In this document: positions 1 to 12,019 of the stretch, in pieces
Numbering within the stretch: the first letter of the stretch is position 1
How the letters are laid out: every line of letters begins with the position of its first letter
From: Zopfochytrium polystomum
Taxonomy: Eukaryota; Chytridiomycota; Chytridiomycetes; Chytridiales; Chytridiaceae
Assembly (NCBI GenBank): GCA_025765615.1
Contig: JAIVFJ010000042.1
Location: 186,001 to 250,000 of the forward strand
Direction: 5' to 3'
Length of the DNA: 64,000 nucleotides
Program-made: the position numbers and the translations under genes
Notes under the pieces: generated by a model
Databases searched by the model: none
Told to the model about the DNA's origin: nothing
Seen by the model: the letters and a program-made list of their open reading frames with translations, nothing else

Positions 1-358
1 TAACCCCGGTTACACCTAACTCAGCGGTTAGAAATGCTTGTAAACCTAACCTTATCCCAACCTGGGCCATGTGTGAGATTTGCCTGCTATCCAAACTGCG
101 ATTTTTCTGGTTCAGGTTAGGTTACAGTTTAAACCTGCTAACCCTGTACCTTATGTCAGGGGTCCAAAGTAGCTGTTTTTTTTTTTTTTTTTTTTTTTTT
201 TTTGTTCCTGTGGCTGTAGGATTCTCACATACACGCACGCACCTGTGGTTACCATTACATCTCCATTTTGCATTGGGTCTCAAGGCGTCTCCTGATGTAT
301 AAGCGGAAAGTCCGTATTCCTGATCGGCTGGTGCTCGCTAAACCAGCAATCAGGTTTC
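1..358. other. Gene-free left edge
   Basis: I see no convincing gene here. A pure T run lies at about 177-203, as in the A-rich tail of a retroposed repeat read in reverse. Near the left end (about 17-33) there is a stretch resembling a tRNA A-box, so a decayed tRNA-derived SINE is possible but unproven. Confidence 0.4.
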
Positions 359-774
359 GGCACTTGTACATACACGAATAGGGTTGGGGGGACTTAGAGC
401 ATTTGTGGTGGATGCTTCAAGTCAGGGGTTGACTTGTCAATTTCTCTCTCTCTGTTTTTGGGCCATTTCTCTTTTTCCTCTTTTCTTCAATCTGATTTCT
501 GTCCTTTGGCACCAATACAGAGTCCCTTCAAATCCATCTGGCTCATGAGGTGAGGGTAGTGAGAGATGGTACACACCGGGTGTGTACATGGTCCCTTAGT
601 GGGGCTCCTCTTAAGGAGCCAGGTTGCACCCTCAGGAGTGCACTTCCATTTCCCCTTCCACCAGCCCAAGGCCAAGGCCACATGAGTCATCAGTGTGGGC
701 ACCGATCCTTCAGAGGAATGTCCCTCTGAACCTTCATTCTTTGTGTTTGAGACCCCTGTTAGACAGATCAGTAG
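359..774 (+). repeat. Dispersed repeat R1, short copy
   Basis: This segment is highly similar to 41411-42399: both begin at the same GGCACTTGTACATAC word and end at the same AGACAGATCAGTAG word. The copy here lacks an internal block of roughly 570 bp present in the other copy (about 41680-42240). No coding capacity. The long copy has a TATAAA-like word and an AATAAA near its end, so R1 could be a solo LTR or another non-autonomous element; termini and target duplications were not resolved. Confidence 0.75.
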
Positions 775-1440
775 TGCTTGGCTCGCTCTCCTATTTCTGG
801 GCGTGTGCGAAAATTTTTGTCAGCCCACTAATCAACAATTATCCCACTGTACAACAAAAGCCACTTATTTGCCAATATGGAGCAAACGAATTTTTCCTGC
901 CAAGAGGTGGAAGCTGTTCACTCAGGTATTTATTTGAGCTCTGCAGGTCACACAACAAATTTGTTATTACTCACGCTCACTGTCACTTCTGACTGATATA
1001 GCCGTGGTTAATGCCAGCAAGCTCGCATTTTTTTAGCCACTGCCACATTCGCTTTCTCTCACTCGCACAGTCACCATCAGATAGCGGCAGCTTTGCCACC
1101 GCTAGATTTACGCCTTCCTACAGTATAATGGCAGCAGCAAGTGCCGTAATTACTTTGCAACAGCCGCGGTCCAAAGCACAATTTTCCGCCACTCTCGTTG
1201 GGCTTGCCCAGCAGACTGCAGCGTTTGGCCGAGATCTCATCATTGTTGTTAACACGATAATGGCTAGCGGGTCTCCTTTGAGCTGCTGCCATATTTTGGG
1301 GGGGGTTTTTTTTTTTTTCCAGTTATTTCTCTTTCTCGTAATGGCAGCCAATTGATGATATACCGAGCTTTTTTTGCGGGCTACCACAAAGTAGGGATTT
1401 TGAAAGAATTTTTGGGGAGGAATAGGAGTTCAGGCCGGGT
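775..1440. repeat. Spacer with reversed R3 double-hairpin repeat fragments
   Basis: Two stretches (about 980-1037 and 1069-1113) match the reverse complement of the double-hairpin repeat R3 found at 39.2-39.4 kb and 42.5-43.0 kb, including the AGCGGTGGC/GCCACCGCT arms and the neighbouring TATATCAGTCAG word. A GCGAAAATTTTTGTC word at about 805-820 recurs at about 61315-61330. No gene is visible. Confidence 0.5.
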
Positions 1441-2342
1441 CACGGTTTGCGAAAAACGAGTTTGGTCGCAGTTCCCGTGGTTTGCTCACAGACAAGGAAG
1501 TCCAAAAGAAAAGATAGAAGAGAAGTGATCACTGTTTCGTGTATCATTTCACGCGGAACCATCGGGCATTTGGCTTAAAAATAATACATAACAAAGATAC
1601 AGTGTTTAAAAATGCTTCGCTACCTTTCGGGCGGCGGTGTAACGACGATTGCCCTTACAACAAGCCGCATTACACACCCACCCACCCACTCACCCAAACT
1701 GAAGAGAACAGCTTAGCTGGTCAAGACATTCAATCGCACAACATTCCAAGCCAAGCCATCATTCAAGCCGCAGCCGCTTGCGGAACGCGCTCCTGTCCAC
1801 TACCACCGAGGGGCCAACGGGACCAGCGGACAGCGACTGACGGCCGTGGCTGTCGCCGTCGCCGTCGCCGTCGCCGTCTTCGTAACCACGCCCTCGGGCG
1901 CCGTGCTGCTCGTGCTGGCTGCGGTCCCCGTTACGCCCGCCAACGCTGCCACCGCCACCTTCGCGCGACTCGCGCCACGCGGCAGTCCCCGTTGCAAAGT
2001 CATTGATGCTGCTACTGCCAAAGCTACCGCCGCCGACTCTAAGCGAGACAAAACGCGACCCGTTCCCCACGGCGTACTCGGGAAGCCTCTCGCCCCGACT
2101 GAGTTCCGGAAGGGCAGAAGCCCCAAGCTCGCACACACCGCCGCCGCCGCCGTTCCCGCGCCGGAGTCTCCGTGTGGGTGATGCAAGGAAGGGGTCGTCA
2201 TTGACCATGGACGCTCCTTTTGCACGTCCGGGCCCGCAGGTTTCTGCGTGTGGTGATACGTTTTACGTGTGTGTTTTGTTTGTGTGTGAGGTCGGGGGCG
2301 GGTAAGTATGTTTAAAGTAATAAAAGAAATCCTGGAAACCAC
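1441..2342. other. GC-rich low-complexity DNA, no secure gene
   Basis: Open frames exist on both strands, notably a plus-strand frame at 1846-2181 with an Ala/Val-rich N terminus and a minus-strand Gly-rich frame at 1759-2208. All are driven by a GCC/GTC-type trinucleotide repeat around 1850-1885, and none has a recognisable domain. An AATAAA-like word at about 2317 would suit a plus-strand transcript. The minus-strand frame might be 3' UTR or an alternative last exon of the next gene. I do not call a gene. Confidence 0.3.
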
Positions 2343-4591
2343 TCAACTTGACCCAAAGAGCGGCGAACGAAGCGAGGATCCCTTTCTTGGCGTTGTGACC
2401 GGTACTCTTCGGGGCTTTCTGGGGCTCAGTAGTATCCCCTCACCGATGCTGCCGCTTCGACCGCACGTGCCACCCGCGGCGCCGACCAGTCCCCCAGCAG
2501 AACGAGCGCTGTCGTAGCCCAAAAGACAACAGCCACCGCCACCCCTCGGAGTGCCTGCTGCGGCCATGGCGGTTGCGATGACAGCGGTGGTGGCGGCGGA
2601 GGTGTTGCTGGGTGTGGAGGCGGCGGCGGCGGAGGTGGACCCCCACTCGCCAGTGGCCGCCACGCGCTCCCTCACGCGCCGCGCAAAGCCGCTCGGCAAC
2701 GCCCACGCCCGCCTCCCCGCCAGAACGAGCATACCGCAAAACTGTGCCGGGACGTCCAGCCCTGAGTTGGCGCGGGCCGGCGTCGCGGTCGGCGGCGCCG
2801 GTGGGAGCAGCAGGCGCCCGAACGCGGAAAGGAGCATGCCACGCGCGCGCGGCGCCGGCGGCGCCGGACGGCGCTCCCGCAGATGCTGAGGGGTCGTCGG
2901 AGCCGTCGGTGTGGGTGCTGGTGAATTGGAAGAGGCCGGGGGCGGCGTGGTCGATGGCGGGACGTCCGTCGGAGGTTGGACCAGTACGGTGATGAAGTCG
3001 ACAATGTACTGGTGGGCGGAGTGTGTGTGAGCGTTTTCCTTGGGCAAGGTTAGAGCGAAAGAGCACGAGTGCGGGGGGCGCACTCATTTTCGCCCAGGCA
3101 CAAACTCTCGCAGCTCTTGTTCCTCTCACACTCTCTCCACCTACAACCATCTGTAGTCGTACCTGAAGCGTTGCCCATACTTCACGTTCGACGCCGACGA
3201 TGATGAGGCACCGCAAAAGTCCGACGGCAGCATCCGTCGGTGATGCCATACCCCAACCCGAAGCACGCGTTCCCGTCGCATTGTTGAGAGCGAGGATAGC
3301 TGGCAGCAAATGGTTACTGAAAGAGGAACATAGCGGAAAGAACTGCGCTTACCTCGAACAGCCGCCCAAACGTCTCCCGCGTCCCCCCTGAATATCCCGC
3401 CAAACCCGTCCAGCCACTCTAGAATCTCTCCTGCTGCGGCCATGACCGACTCTTGCTCACCCCGCACTGCCCGCCAAAACACAGACACATCGCCCGTGCC
3501 ACTCAGCACCGTCTTGACGCGCGACACGAGGCCGTCGGGGACGCCGACGGCAATGCTGCGAAGGACAGGCGGCGGCAAGGATGAGGGTACAGGACCGACG
3601 TGCCCGTACGTCCTCGTAAACGCGCTCGAGTGGAAGTTAGCGTGATGGTGGTTGTGGTTCTGGTTGTGGTTGTGGTTGTGGGGAAGGTGGCGGTCCATAC
3701 TGTGGCTGCGTTCGTGTGCACGCATGTCCGACAGCGATTGTCCCGCAATCGCTGTTGCTCCGTCAAAGGCTGCCGTTCCAGGGAGCCCATGGCGTACCTC
3801 GCCCGCCACTGCCGCCGCAATTGATCTGCCTCCTTCCCCAACTCCTCCTCCTGCCCCCGTCTGAGCCATCCACGGAGGATATGCCCCCCCAGGCATATTG
3901 AGCGCGGCGAGGAAGGCTGCGGCCGCTGCCTCCGCTTCCCCGCTGCTGCTGGTGCTGCCCGCCGAGACCAACGGCTGTTCAGCGCCAATCGTGCTGCGAA
4001 ATGGTGGAAAGCCGCGGGCGCCGCGGCAAACAGCGGTTTCGAGATCGACAAAAAGCATCCGAGAGATGCGCGCGACTGCAAGTGAGCGCGCTGGAAGGCG
4101 ATGCGATTCAAAGAGAAAGAGACCGGTCAGTACGTGCGTAGGTGATGTGTCCGATGGTTGCATCTGGGGTGGGGGGGGTGGGTTGCGCAACCCCCGTTTT
4201 CCCGATCGACCCTACCAGCTTTCACAAACTCCGGCCCCAGATCGTGCACGGTCATCGTCGCCGAAGCCGTCCCTACGGCCGGCTGCTGCGGGTCGTCGTC
4301 CAAGTCGAGATCCATCTGGACGTCGTCGTCATTCTCCAAGCCCGCAGAGACGCCGCCAACGTCCTCGCCGATGCCGCCGCCGCCGCCACCGTCGTCGTCC
4401 TCGGGCAGATCCTCCCGCCTCCGCTTCCGCGAAAAGAGTGGTGTCGAGGGCGATGCTGCTGATGCCGGGTACCCGAGGACCGCGTACGCGGCGGGTGGCG
4501 GTGTGCTTCTCGATGCCGCGGCGGCGACCGCCGCCGTCGACGCCCAAGAGGGCTGTCGAGACCGAGTCCAGACGAGGTCGTCTTGCTCCAT
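2343..4591 (-). CDS. Uncharacterised four-exon protein with His/Asn- and Pro-rich linkers
   Basis: Function unknown. The model has exons 4591-4216, 4090-3353, 3299-3163 and 3038-2343, all with GT-AG introns and consistent phase, giving 648 residues. The start is MEQDDLVW. The first 110 residues are acidic and contain a KRRR basic patch (possible nuclear signal). Exon 2 carries a helical-looking block beginning LGPEFVKAARSLAVARISRM, an Asn-His repeat, then a conserved-looking segment (RSIAVGVPDGLVSRVKTVL to GDVWAAVR). Exons 3-4 continue with hydrophobic helical stretches, a Pro/Thr linker and an Arg-rich helix near residue 540. The alternation of compact blocks and low-complexity linkers suggests a nuclear or scaffold protein, but I recognise no family. 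It lies on its own, convergent with nothing. Confidence 0.55.
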
Positions 4592-5557
4592 GGGTGCAGA
4601 GCCAGAGCCGCGCGGGGTTTTTTCGAACGCCGCCCGTTCGGACCCCGACGTCGAATCAAAATTTTAGGCCCCCACACACGCACACCTATGATCAGGCTCA
4701 CACTCTCCGTCCGGCACTCGGCTCTAGTAGACGTGCACAAACCCGCCTCTTGAGGCCACGTAGGTCCCCATGTATTATCAGCGCGCTTTTCTTTCGGCCT
4801 TACCCGCGCTGAGTAGAGGTTTTGGCTTCAGCAGGAAGGGGGGTTTGAAGTGTGAGGCATTCCGAAGGGGCGTTTGCGCACATTACTCAGAACTCGCACA
4901 GCACTCCCCACACGCTCACACATAGCCTCACACAGACGCAAAGCTTTCCCCTCTTTTTCTCTCACACTCCCTTCCCTGCTCTGCTCAAAACCCGCGCAGC
5001 CACGCGTTCAACTAGATTGAGTTCAATTCATTCGATGGAATCACTCCATTTGGCCCCCCTCCCCATTAAGCAAACATCGCATTGGAATCACCTCTCTCTC
5101 TCTCTGTCTCCCTCCCTCTCTCTGTCCATCTAGCTAACTCACCCTCTAACCATCTCGCAACTTCAGTCTGTGGAAATTGAGCACTTTTGCAACGTGATCA
5201 AATGGGCTAAAGAGTGCATGAGGCAAGGGACAGAGAGAAATCAAACACAGAGCCAGAGACAGAGCGTCTGAAAACGCGAAGCCAAGCACCAGCCATTTAA
5301 GGCGGACCCTAGATTTTCGTGGCGGGTGGTGGCGCACCGTGTCTTGTTGTCGCTCCGCCGCTCCCTCCGCTCTTTCCCCCAGCAGCCCCCTTCCCACCTT
5401 CCCCTTAGATCTCTTCTCGCCCGCCCCCGCCGAGCGCGCAAAACCTGACCTTGCCCGTTTTCCGCTTCGATCGACCGATATCCCCATTGCTGGGCTGCTT
5501 TCTTCTGCTGCTGTAGGACTGCATTTACAGTGCCCCTTCCCCCCCGTTCTTCCCACG
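4592..5557. other. Divergent intergenic region between the 2.3-4.6 kb gene and the Cys-rich gene
   Basis: This is the shared upstream region of two divergently transcribed genes. It contains CT-rich tracts around 5095-5125, typical of promoter-proximal DNA in this window, and no secure open frame of its own. Confidence 0.5.
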
Positions 5558-6847
5558 ATGCGATTCTCTCCGACAACCGCACTGCTTGGCGCCATCGCCT
5601 TGGCCTTCCCTCTTTTGACAATAGCTGCGCCCGGAACCGCCCCTCGTCTCAGTCTCAACGGTTCCCCCCTGACAACAACTGGCGATCCTTGCATTACCCA
5701 GTCAGACTACTCGTGCGGCCTAGACACTCTCGGTCGCGATTCCATAAACATTTGCGCTCTTGACGGCAACGGAGGTACTGTGTTCACTTTATTTGATGCA
5801 TTTCGTTCAGTGACGAAACCTTGACCAAGCCCTCCTTTTCTTTTTTTTTCTCCTTTTTCTTTCGTTCCTTCGCTCCACGGTTTCCTTTCATAACCACAGC
5901 GCTCGTTTGGACACATCTCGACGCATGCGACCAACCTGGCTCCACGGCGTGCCAAATGCTGGGCGGTAAACCTTACTGCGTCGCCCCCGCTTCCCCTCCA
6001 CCCACAGCATCGGCAGCCGCCGCGTCCAAGCAGGCCGTGGGCGGGGGAAAGGCAGGCGCGCCGCAAGTCCAAGCCACGACCGCCCCGACGAAAGCGCCCG
6101 CAGACTGCCAGTTTGCGAACCAGTTCCTGTGCCAGACCCAGTGCGGCAAGGTCCTGATCCAATGCACCGGCGCCGGCACCGGCGCCGTGCTGCCCCCCGC
6201 TCGACGAGGACCAGGCCGTCTGCAACAACGGCCAGATCGGCTTTGCGGCAAACTGCCAGGCCGCCGCGGCCGGAGGCGGAAACGCCGGCACCGGCGCGGG
6301 TGGCAGCCCGGCAAAGACCGCGCCGCCACCGCCGCCGCCGCCCGCAAATAATCCGCCGCCCGTCGCGGGAAAGACCGCCGCAGACTGCCAGTTTGTGAAC
6401 CAGTTCCTCTGCCAGACCCAGTGCGGCAAGGTCCTGATCCAGTGCACCGGCGCCGGCGTCGGCGCCGTGCTGCCCGCGCTCGACGAGGACCAGGCCGTCT
6501 GCAACAACGGCCAGATTGACTTTGCGGCAAACTGCACGCCCGCCGCAGGGCAGTCGCCGCCGCCGCCGACGCCGGCCTCGCCCGGCACCATCCCTGGAAC
6601 CGCCGCCGGCGGCGCCAAAGCCGCCAAGATGCCGCCGGCGGCACCAAAGCCGGCCGCGGGGGCGGCCAAGACCGCCGCAGACTGCCAGGTTGCGAACCAG
6701 TTCCTCTGCCAGACCCAGTGCGGAAAGGTCTTGATCCAGTGCACCGGCCCGGGCGCGGGCGCGGTGCTTGCGCCGCTCGACGAGGCGCAAGCCGTATGCA
6801 ACAACGGCCAGATTGACTTTGCGGCAAACTGCCGTACTCAAGCGTGA
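5558..6847 (+). CDS. Secreted Cys-rich protein with three tandem repeats (frameshift in repeat 1)
   Basis: Two exons: 5558-5774 and 5900-6847, joined in phase across a 125-bp GT-AG intron. The first 25 or so residues are a signal peptide (MRFSPTTALLGAIALAFPLL). An N-terminal Cys module (about 45-90) resembles the short chitin/carbohydrate-binding modules of fungal chitinases: YSCG, then a DACDQPG element, then GKPYC. Three repeats of about 50 residues follow, each with DCQ..NQFLC, QTQCGKVLIQC and VCNNGQIDFAANC (six Cys), separated by Pro/Ala/Gly linkers. A run of six C at 6193-6198 in repeat 1 has one base more than repeats 2 and 3 need; the downstream frame is otherwise perfect (387 residues). 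It is either a sequence error or a real frameshift. Probable extracellular matrix or substrate-binding protein; the binding role is inference. Confidence 0.7.
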
Positions 6848-7178
6848 ACGGTGTTCCTTTTGTTTTCTTCACCTGCGTGTGCACCTTTTTCTTTTCCCGA
6901 TGTTGTCGGTAGTTCTCTCGCCCTCGCTTTCCTCAGTTGTATCCGCCCGCCTTTGCGTTTCGCGAAACCAAACACCCATCCCTCTCGCGTTCCCGTTTCA
7001 ATGCCTTGACGCCTTCGACGTTTGGGCAGCTCTTCCCCAATCAGCAAAAGTGAAAATCAAGAAGATACGCCCGTCTCCAAATTACTTACAATTCTGTCCT
7101 CTTCTCCCTTCCCTCTTGCCAGCAGCCAGTGTTCCCCATAAGTTTAAAGTTTTTTAAAGTAAGCAAACTTGCGTTCCA
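6848..7178. other. Convergent 3' intergenic region
   Basis: Short spacer between the convergent Cys-rich gene and topoisomerase II. A minus-strand open stretch at 6838-7047 is rich in Lys/Arg and could in principle be an alternative topoisomerase II C-terminal exon (a GTAAGC word lies near the annotated stop), but an in-frame stop comes first and I treat it as 3' UTR. Confidence 0.4.
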
Positions 7179-10100
7179 TTAATCAGACTCCAAAGCGGCA
7201 ACCCGCTTACGTCTGCCCCCGCCCACCTTCTTTGCAGCCACCGCGGTCGTCGCGGCGACGGTCCCGGTCTTGGCTTTCCTGTGATCGTCGCTCTGAAGCC
7301 CTTTCTCGAAAGCCTGCGAGAGCGAGTTTGGTTCAGCGTTGTCGGGCAAAAAAAAAAGGTTTCTCTGCCCCCTCCGCGAACCTCATACTGCTCAGCAAAC
7401 GCGTCCAGGTCGAGCTTCCAGAGGTCTGCCGGAGATTGCATGCGAAGGCTGGTCATCTCTTCTTGTTTCTTGTCCCGCTCCTGCTTCAATTGATTCACCT
7501 GAATTCACGCGAGACAGGCCAAAAAAAAAAAAAAAAAAAAAATAGAAGAAATTAAGAAATATCGGCAACCGCAAGCAAACCCACAGTCTCCAGTTGGCCT
7601 GCAAAACACACGTACCCGCTCCATCGTTAAACTCCATATGGGCATGCTCAACAGATAGTCATACTCCGCCGTACCATCCACCGCCGCTTTGCCCGCCGCT
7701 CCGGCCACGCCCTTGCCGTCCTCGCGGTGGTTCGCCGCGTCCACGACGCCGCCCGCCGCTACGGCGGTTCGCTTCGCGCCGGGGGCCGAGAGCGCCGACG
7801 CGGGCACGTACCCGCGCTGCTCGAGGTCCGCAAGCACGTCCGCCTTCTTGCGGTTCTGCACGCGCAGCCCGCCGCCCACGACGTCCACGATGAAGCGAAC
7901 GCGGTTTTCTAGCCGCGTCCACTCTGCGGTGAGGCGGGCGAGGATCGCGTCCTGGTGTTTGGCATGCGGGGCGCCACCAGTTATTTAGAAGAGGAAACAT
8001 GTCGCAAAAGGAACATAAACGGGAAAGAAAATTGGCGGATGGAAAAACGAGGACGGTGGGAGGGAGGGGGGTCTTTCAAACCTTTCGCAGTTGGTAGTAC
8101 TTCAGTCGAATAGGATAAAAGTCTTCAATCAACTCTTCTGGGGTGTCGTACTTGCGGATTCGGCCGTGCAAATCAAAGGTCACGAGGTTGGACGTGTTGA
8201 CGGTCGAAACCAGCTTAAACCTTTTTTCCAAGCCTTCCTCTTCGGCAGCTGCCATATTCTCTTCGGTGAGTGTTACGACAAAGTCGACGTGGGTATCACT
8301 ATGATGCTCTTTGAAGTCCTATTATCGGCGCAAAGTCGTGTGTGTGTGTTTGAACAGTCGGGCTGTTACGAGCTTTGTCAAACGAAGAAAATAAGCAAAG
8401 CCAAACCTTTATCCACGCCGGCTGCTTCTTCAAATCGTCCCCGCCCGTCATCCACCCGTCCAACATCTCCTTGTACGAATGCGTCCACATCTTTACCGGA
8501 AGCTCCGTAATGCGAACCTGGGTCTCTGAAACCTTCTTGATCACCCCCGTCGAGCGGAACTGGCCCTCCTTCTCTCCAGGCTCGATCGTGCCGCGAAACC
8601 CCCGGTACCAAGGCTGCATCGGGACGGTGCGCTCGCCGCCCATCAGCCGATAAAGGTTTTCGACAATATCGCGGGGGCTGGATGGGAAATCGATCCGCGC
8701 TGTAAGATACGACAGGATGCTCCGACTGGGTGGGCTTACTTGTAATTTGGGATGGTGGTGGACCACCCCGTTCCGATGCCGTCCGCGCCATTGACGAGAA
8801 TCATGGGAAGGATCGGCATGTACCTTTTTCGCGCAATGTTTCCGATCCCATCTTAAAAAAAAAACAAAAGGAGCCGAGCCGCCTACCACTCAGGCTCAAT
8901 GTCCTGTCCGTCGTCGTTCAGATACTTTAAAAGCTCATCGTCGTCCGGATGGTATATAGTTCGCGCGAGCGGATTTAGCATTGTGAAGATGTAGCGAGCG
9001 CTGGCGGCGTCTTTTCCACCCTGGCAGCAATGATAATTCAGCACAACCGAAAAGGAAAGCCGAAGGTCGGGTACCTGTAACCTGGTTCCAAACTGCCCCC
9101 GCGGCTCCAAGAGGTGGATGTTGTTTGATCCCACAAAGTTTTGCGCCATTCCAACAATGGTCGAAAAGAGACTGGCTTCACCGTGATGGTATGCCGAGTG
9201 TTCAGACACGTAACCGGCTAGTTGAGTGACCTGAAGGGTTCATTGAGTGGGCTTGCGCAAGGCCAAAAAAAAAGAAAAAAAAGGCAAGATGGACACCTTA
9301 ATTTCGGATTTGAGGTTGCGTTTGAAGCAGCAGTACAGGATTTTTCTGTGGCCCGGTTTGAGTCCATCGATAGAAGACGGGATGGATCGAAGATTATCCG
9401 CTTGAGAAAACAGGATGAATTCCTTGTTGACGAACTCGGAAATAGGGATTTCTCGAACGCTGTGGTCCATGTAAGTGCCAGGCTATGTAGAATGTCAGCG
9501 CATCCAAAGCAGTCGTTGTAATATACCTCCAATTCTTGCAACCACTCTTTTCTTTCGTCCGCCTTCTTCTTGTTGAAAGCCATGTCAAGGAGGTGCCGGT
9601 CTTCATCGTTGAGAACTTTGAACTCTTTTCGGTGCAAATCCAAGTTGGAAAAGTACGCCTTTGCATCCTCGGCGGTTGAGGTACCCAGACCCTAAGGCGT
9701 TTTCGTATTCAGTAAACCGGCGTTGCACAGTCTTGGATTTTTGGATTGAAACCTTGTAGTATTTCACCGTCCAGCCTTTGCCATCAGCATTGTTCTTTTT
9801 CCAATGCTCGAACTCAGGGATGGTGAAGAAGTTTATTGGTTTGTGATGCGTCGTCCTTGCTTTCGGTGTGACCTGAAGAGAAGTGTGTCGAAGAAGGTAT
9901 GGCCAAACCGTCAAATCAAAGTCGATTCGATGTCTCCAAATTTGCTTACTCTTATAATAGGCGTGATAAATTCCAACAAAAAGCCTGGAATTTTCAACAA
10001 ACTGGGCCAAAAATGCTCGAAAAAATTGATAATCAAGCCCTTGATATGAGACCCGTCGTGATCCTGCCAATCAAAACAATGCCCCCGGTTTTGTTAGTCA

Positions 10101-11987
10101 AGGTCAAAATGTGCAAGCTGGGAGAGGAGGCAGCCAACCACACCCTAAAATCACCTGATCCGTCATAATCATAACATGTCCGTACCGCAGCTCCTTCGTA
10201 GATGTGTATACTTTTCCCTGCTGCAACCCAATGATCTGCTTCAACGCCGTGATCTCCGCGTTCCCGGCCACCTGAGCGTTCGTCGCGTCCCGCACATTGA
10301 GCAGCTTCCCGCGGAGCGGAAATACGCCGTACTCGTTGCGCCCGACCACCGACAGGCCCGACACCGCCAACGACTTCGCCGAGTCCCCCTCGGTCAGGAT
10401 GAGCGTGCAGTCCGAGCCGGCGCGCGTCCCGGCCAGGTTCGCGTCATCCAGCTTAGGGATCCCCGAGATGCGCGTTGCCTTGTGGCCGTCCGTTTTGCGC
10501 AGCGCTTGGTCGGACTTGAACTTTGCGAAGGCGAGAATGTTTTCGATGACGCCCGTCTTGGAAACTATTGTTTGGTTTGTTCCCCATGAAGAACAGCGGA
10601 AAATAAGGGAATGTTCCCTAGGTTTAGTGCCACAAAAGGATAGTTTTTGCCACCCAACCTTTTTTAATAAAGTCTTCCGAAACAGTGCACTTTGATCCAA
10701 ACTTTGTAGCCTTCAGTGTCATGCACTCTTTGGTCTGCGAATCAAACGTCGGGTTCTCGACCAAGCAATTTACAAACACCGACAGCTGGTTTTTGACAGC
10801 CGACGGTTTGACACCGGTTCCCTTCTTGTCCTTTTTGTTTGCGATTTCCGCCAGACCCGCTACGATGGGATCGACGACGTGCGAGACGTGGGTGCCGCCC
10901 TTAGACGTGCATATGGAGTTGACGAACGAGATTTGTTGGAACGACCCGTCGCTGCTTGGGGCGACTGCAATCTCCCATCGGTCATTCACGCGCTCATAAA
11001 TGACTGTTGGCGCAGGCACAGCGGCAGCGTTGGGATCGACCGAGTTGCTCGAGCTTGACCGGAGAAACATGTTTACATAGTCTTTAAAGGACTTGATTTT
11101 AATGCGCTCGCCGTTCAAATATACAGACACGCCGGGGACGCAGCCAGCAACGTCGAAGACCCGTTTATGGAAAAGCGCGACAATGTCATCATCCAGCGCC
11201 GACATTCCAAACTTTTGGAAGTCCGGCTTGAAGGTGATCCGCGTGAAGTCCTCGGCTTTTTTGACGTTTGTGATTTTTGGCGAATTCGTCTTGCTCATGT
11301 TGTCGGAAAAAACCTTCGAGACGAGCTAGTCAGCAAACAAGGGAAGAAAATTCCTGCACCTCCACCCTTCAAGACCTGCTTGTACTTTAATCCTCGCGAC
11401 GAGTCGCCCGTCTCCACAATAAACTCTTTACTGAATATGTTGCATAGCTTTGCTCCGAACCCGTTCCGACCACCAGTGACTTTGAGCTCAGAGTCGTCGT
11501 AGTTGGACGACGTGAGCAAATTCCCGAATATCAGCTCCGGTACATGCATGTTCTCTTTTGAGTGGAACTCAATGGGAATCCCACGGCCATTGTTGTAGAC
11601 GGATATACTTCCTGCCTCCCGGTCGACTGTGATTTTGATAGTATCCATGGCCGGGTCCCGAACCTTGTTGTCGGCGGCTTCCGCGGACGGGGCGTGGCGT
11701 GCGCGGGGTAGATGGATGGCGGGGTGGAAGAGTAAGGGGGGGCCAAGGGGTGAGGGGAGTTGCGCTCGACTAAGTTTCAACACAGCAAAAGCGCACTCAC
11801 CGTTCACCAGGATTTCGTCGAAAATTTTGTACAGCCCGGGCACCCACGAAACGACCCTGTACGACAAGTCCGCCCCGCCGTCGTTCACCCACATTGGCCC
11901 GGTCTGCCTTTCCACCGACCCAACGTAGGTGTCTGGTCTCAGGAGGATGTGTTCTCGCTGCGTCTTTTTCTGATAAACCTGCGGATC

Positions 11988-12019
<32 letters not shown>

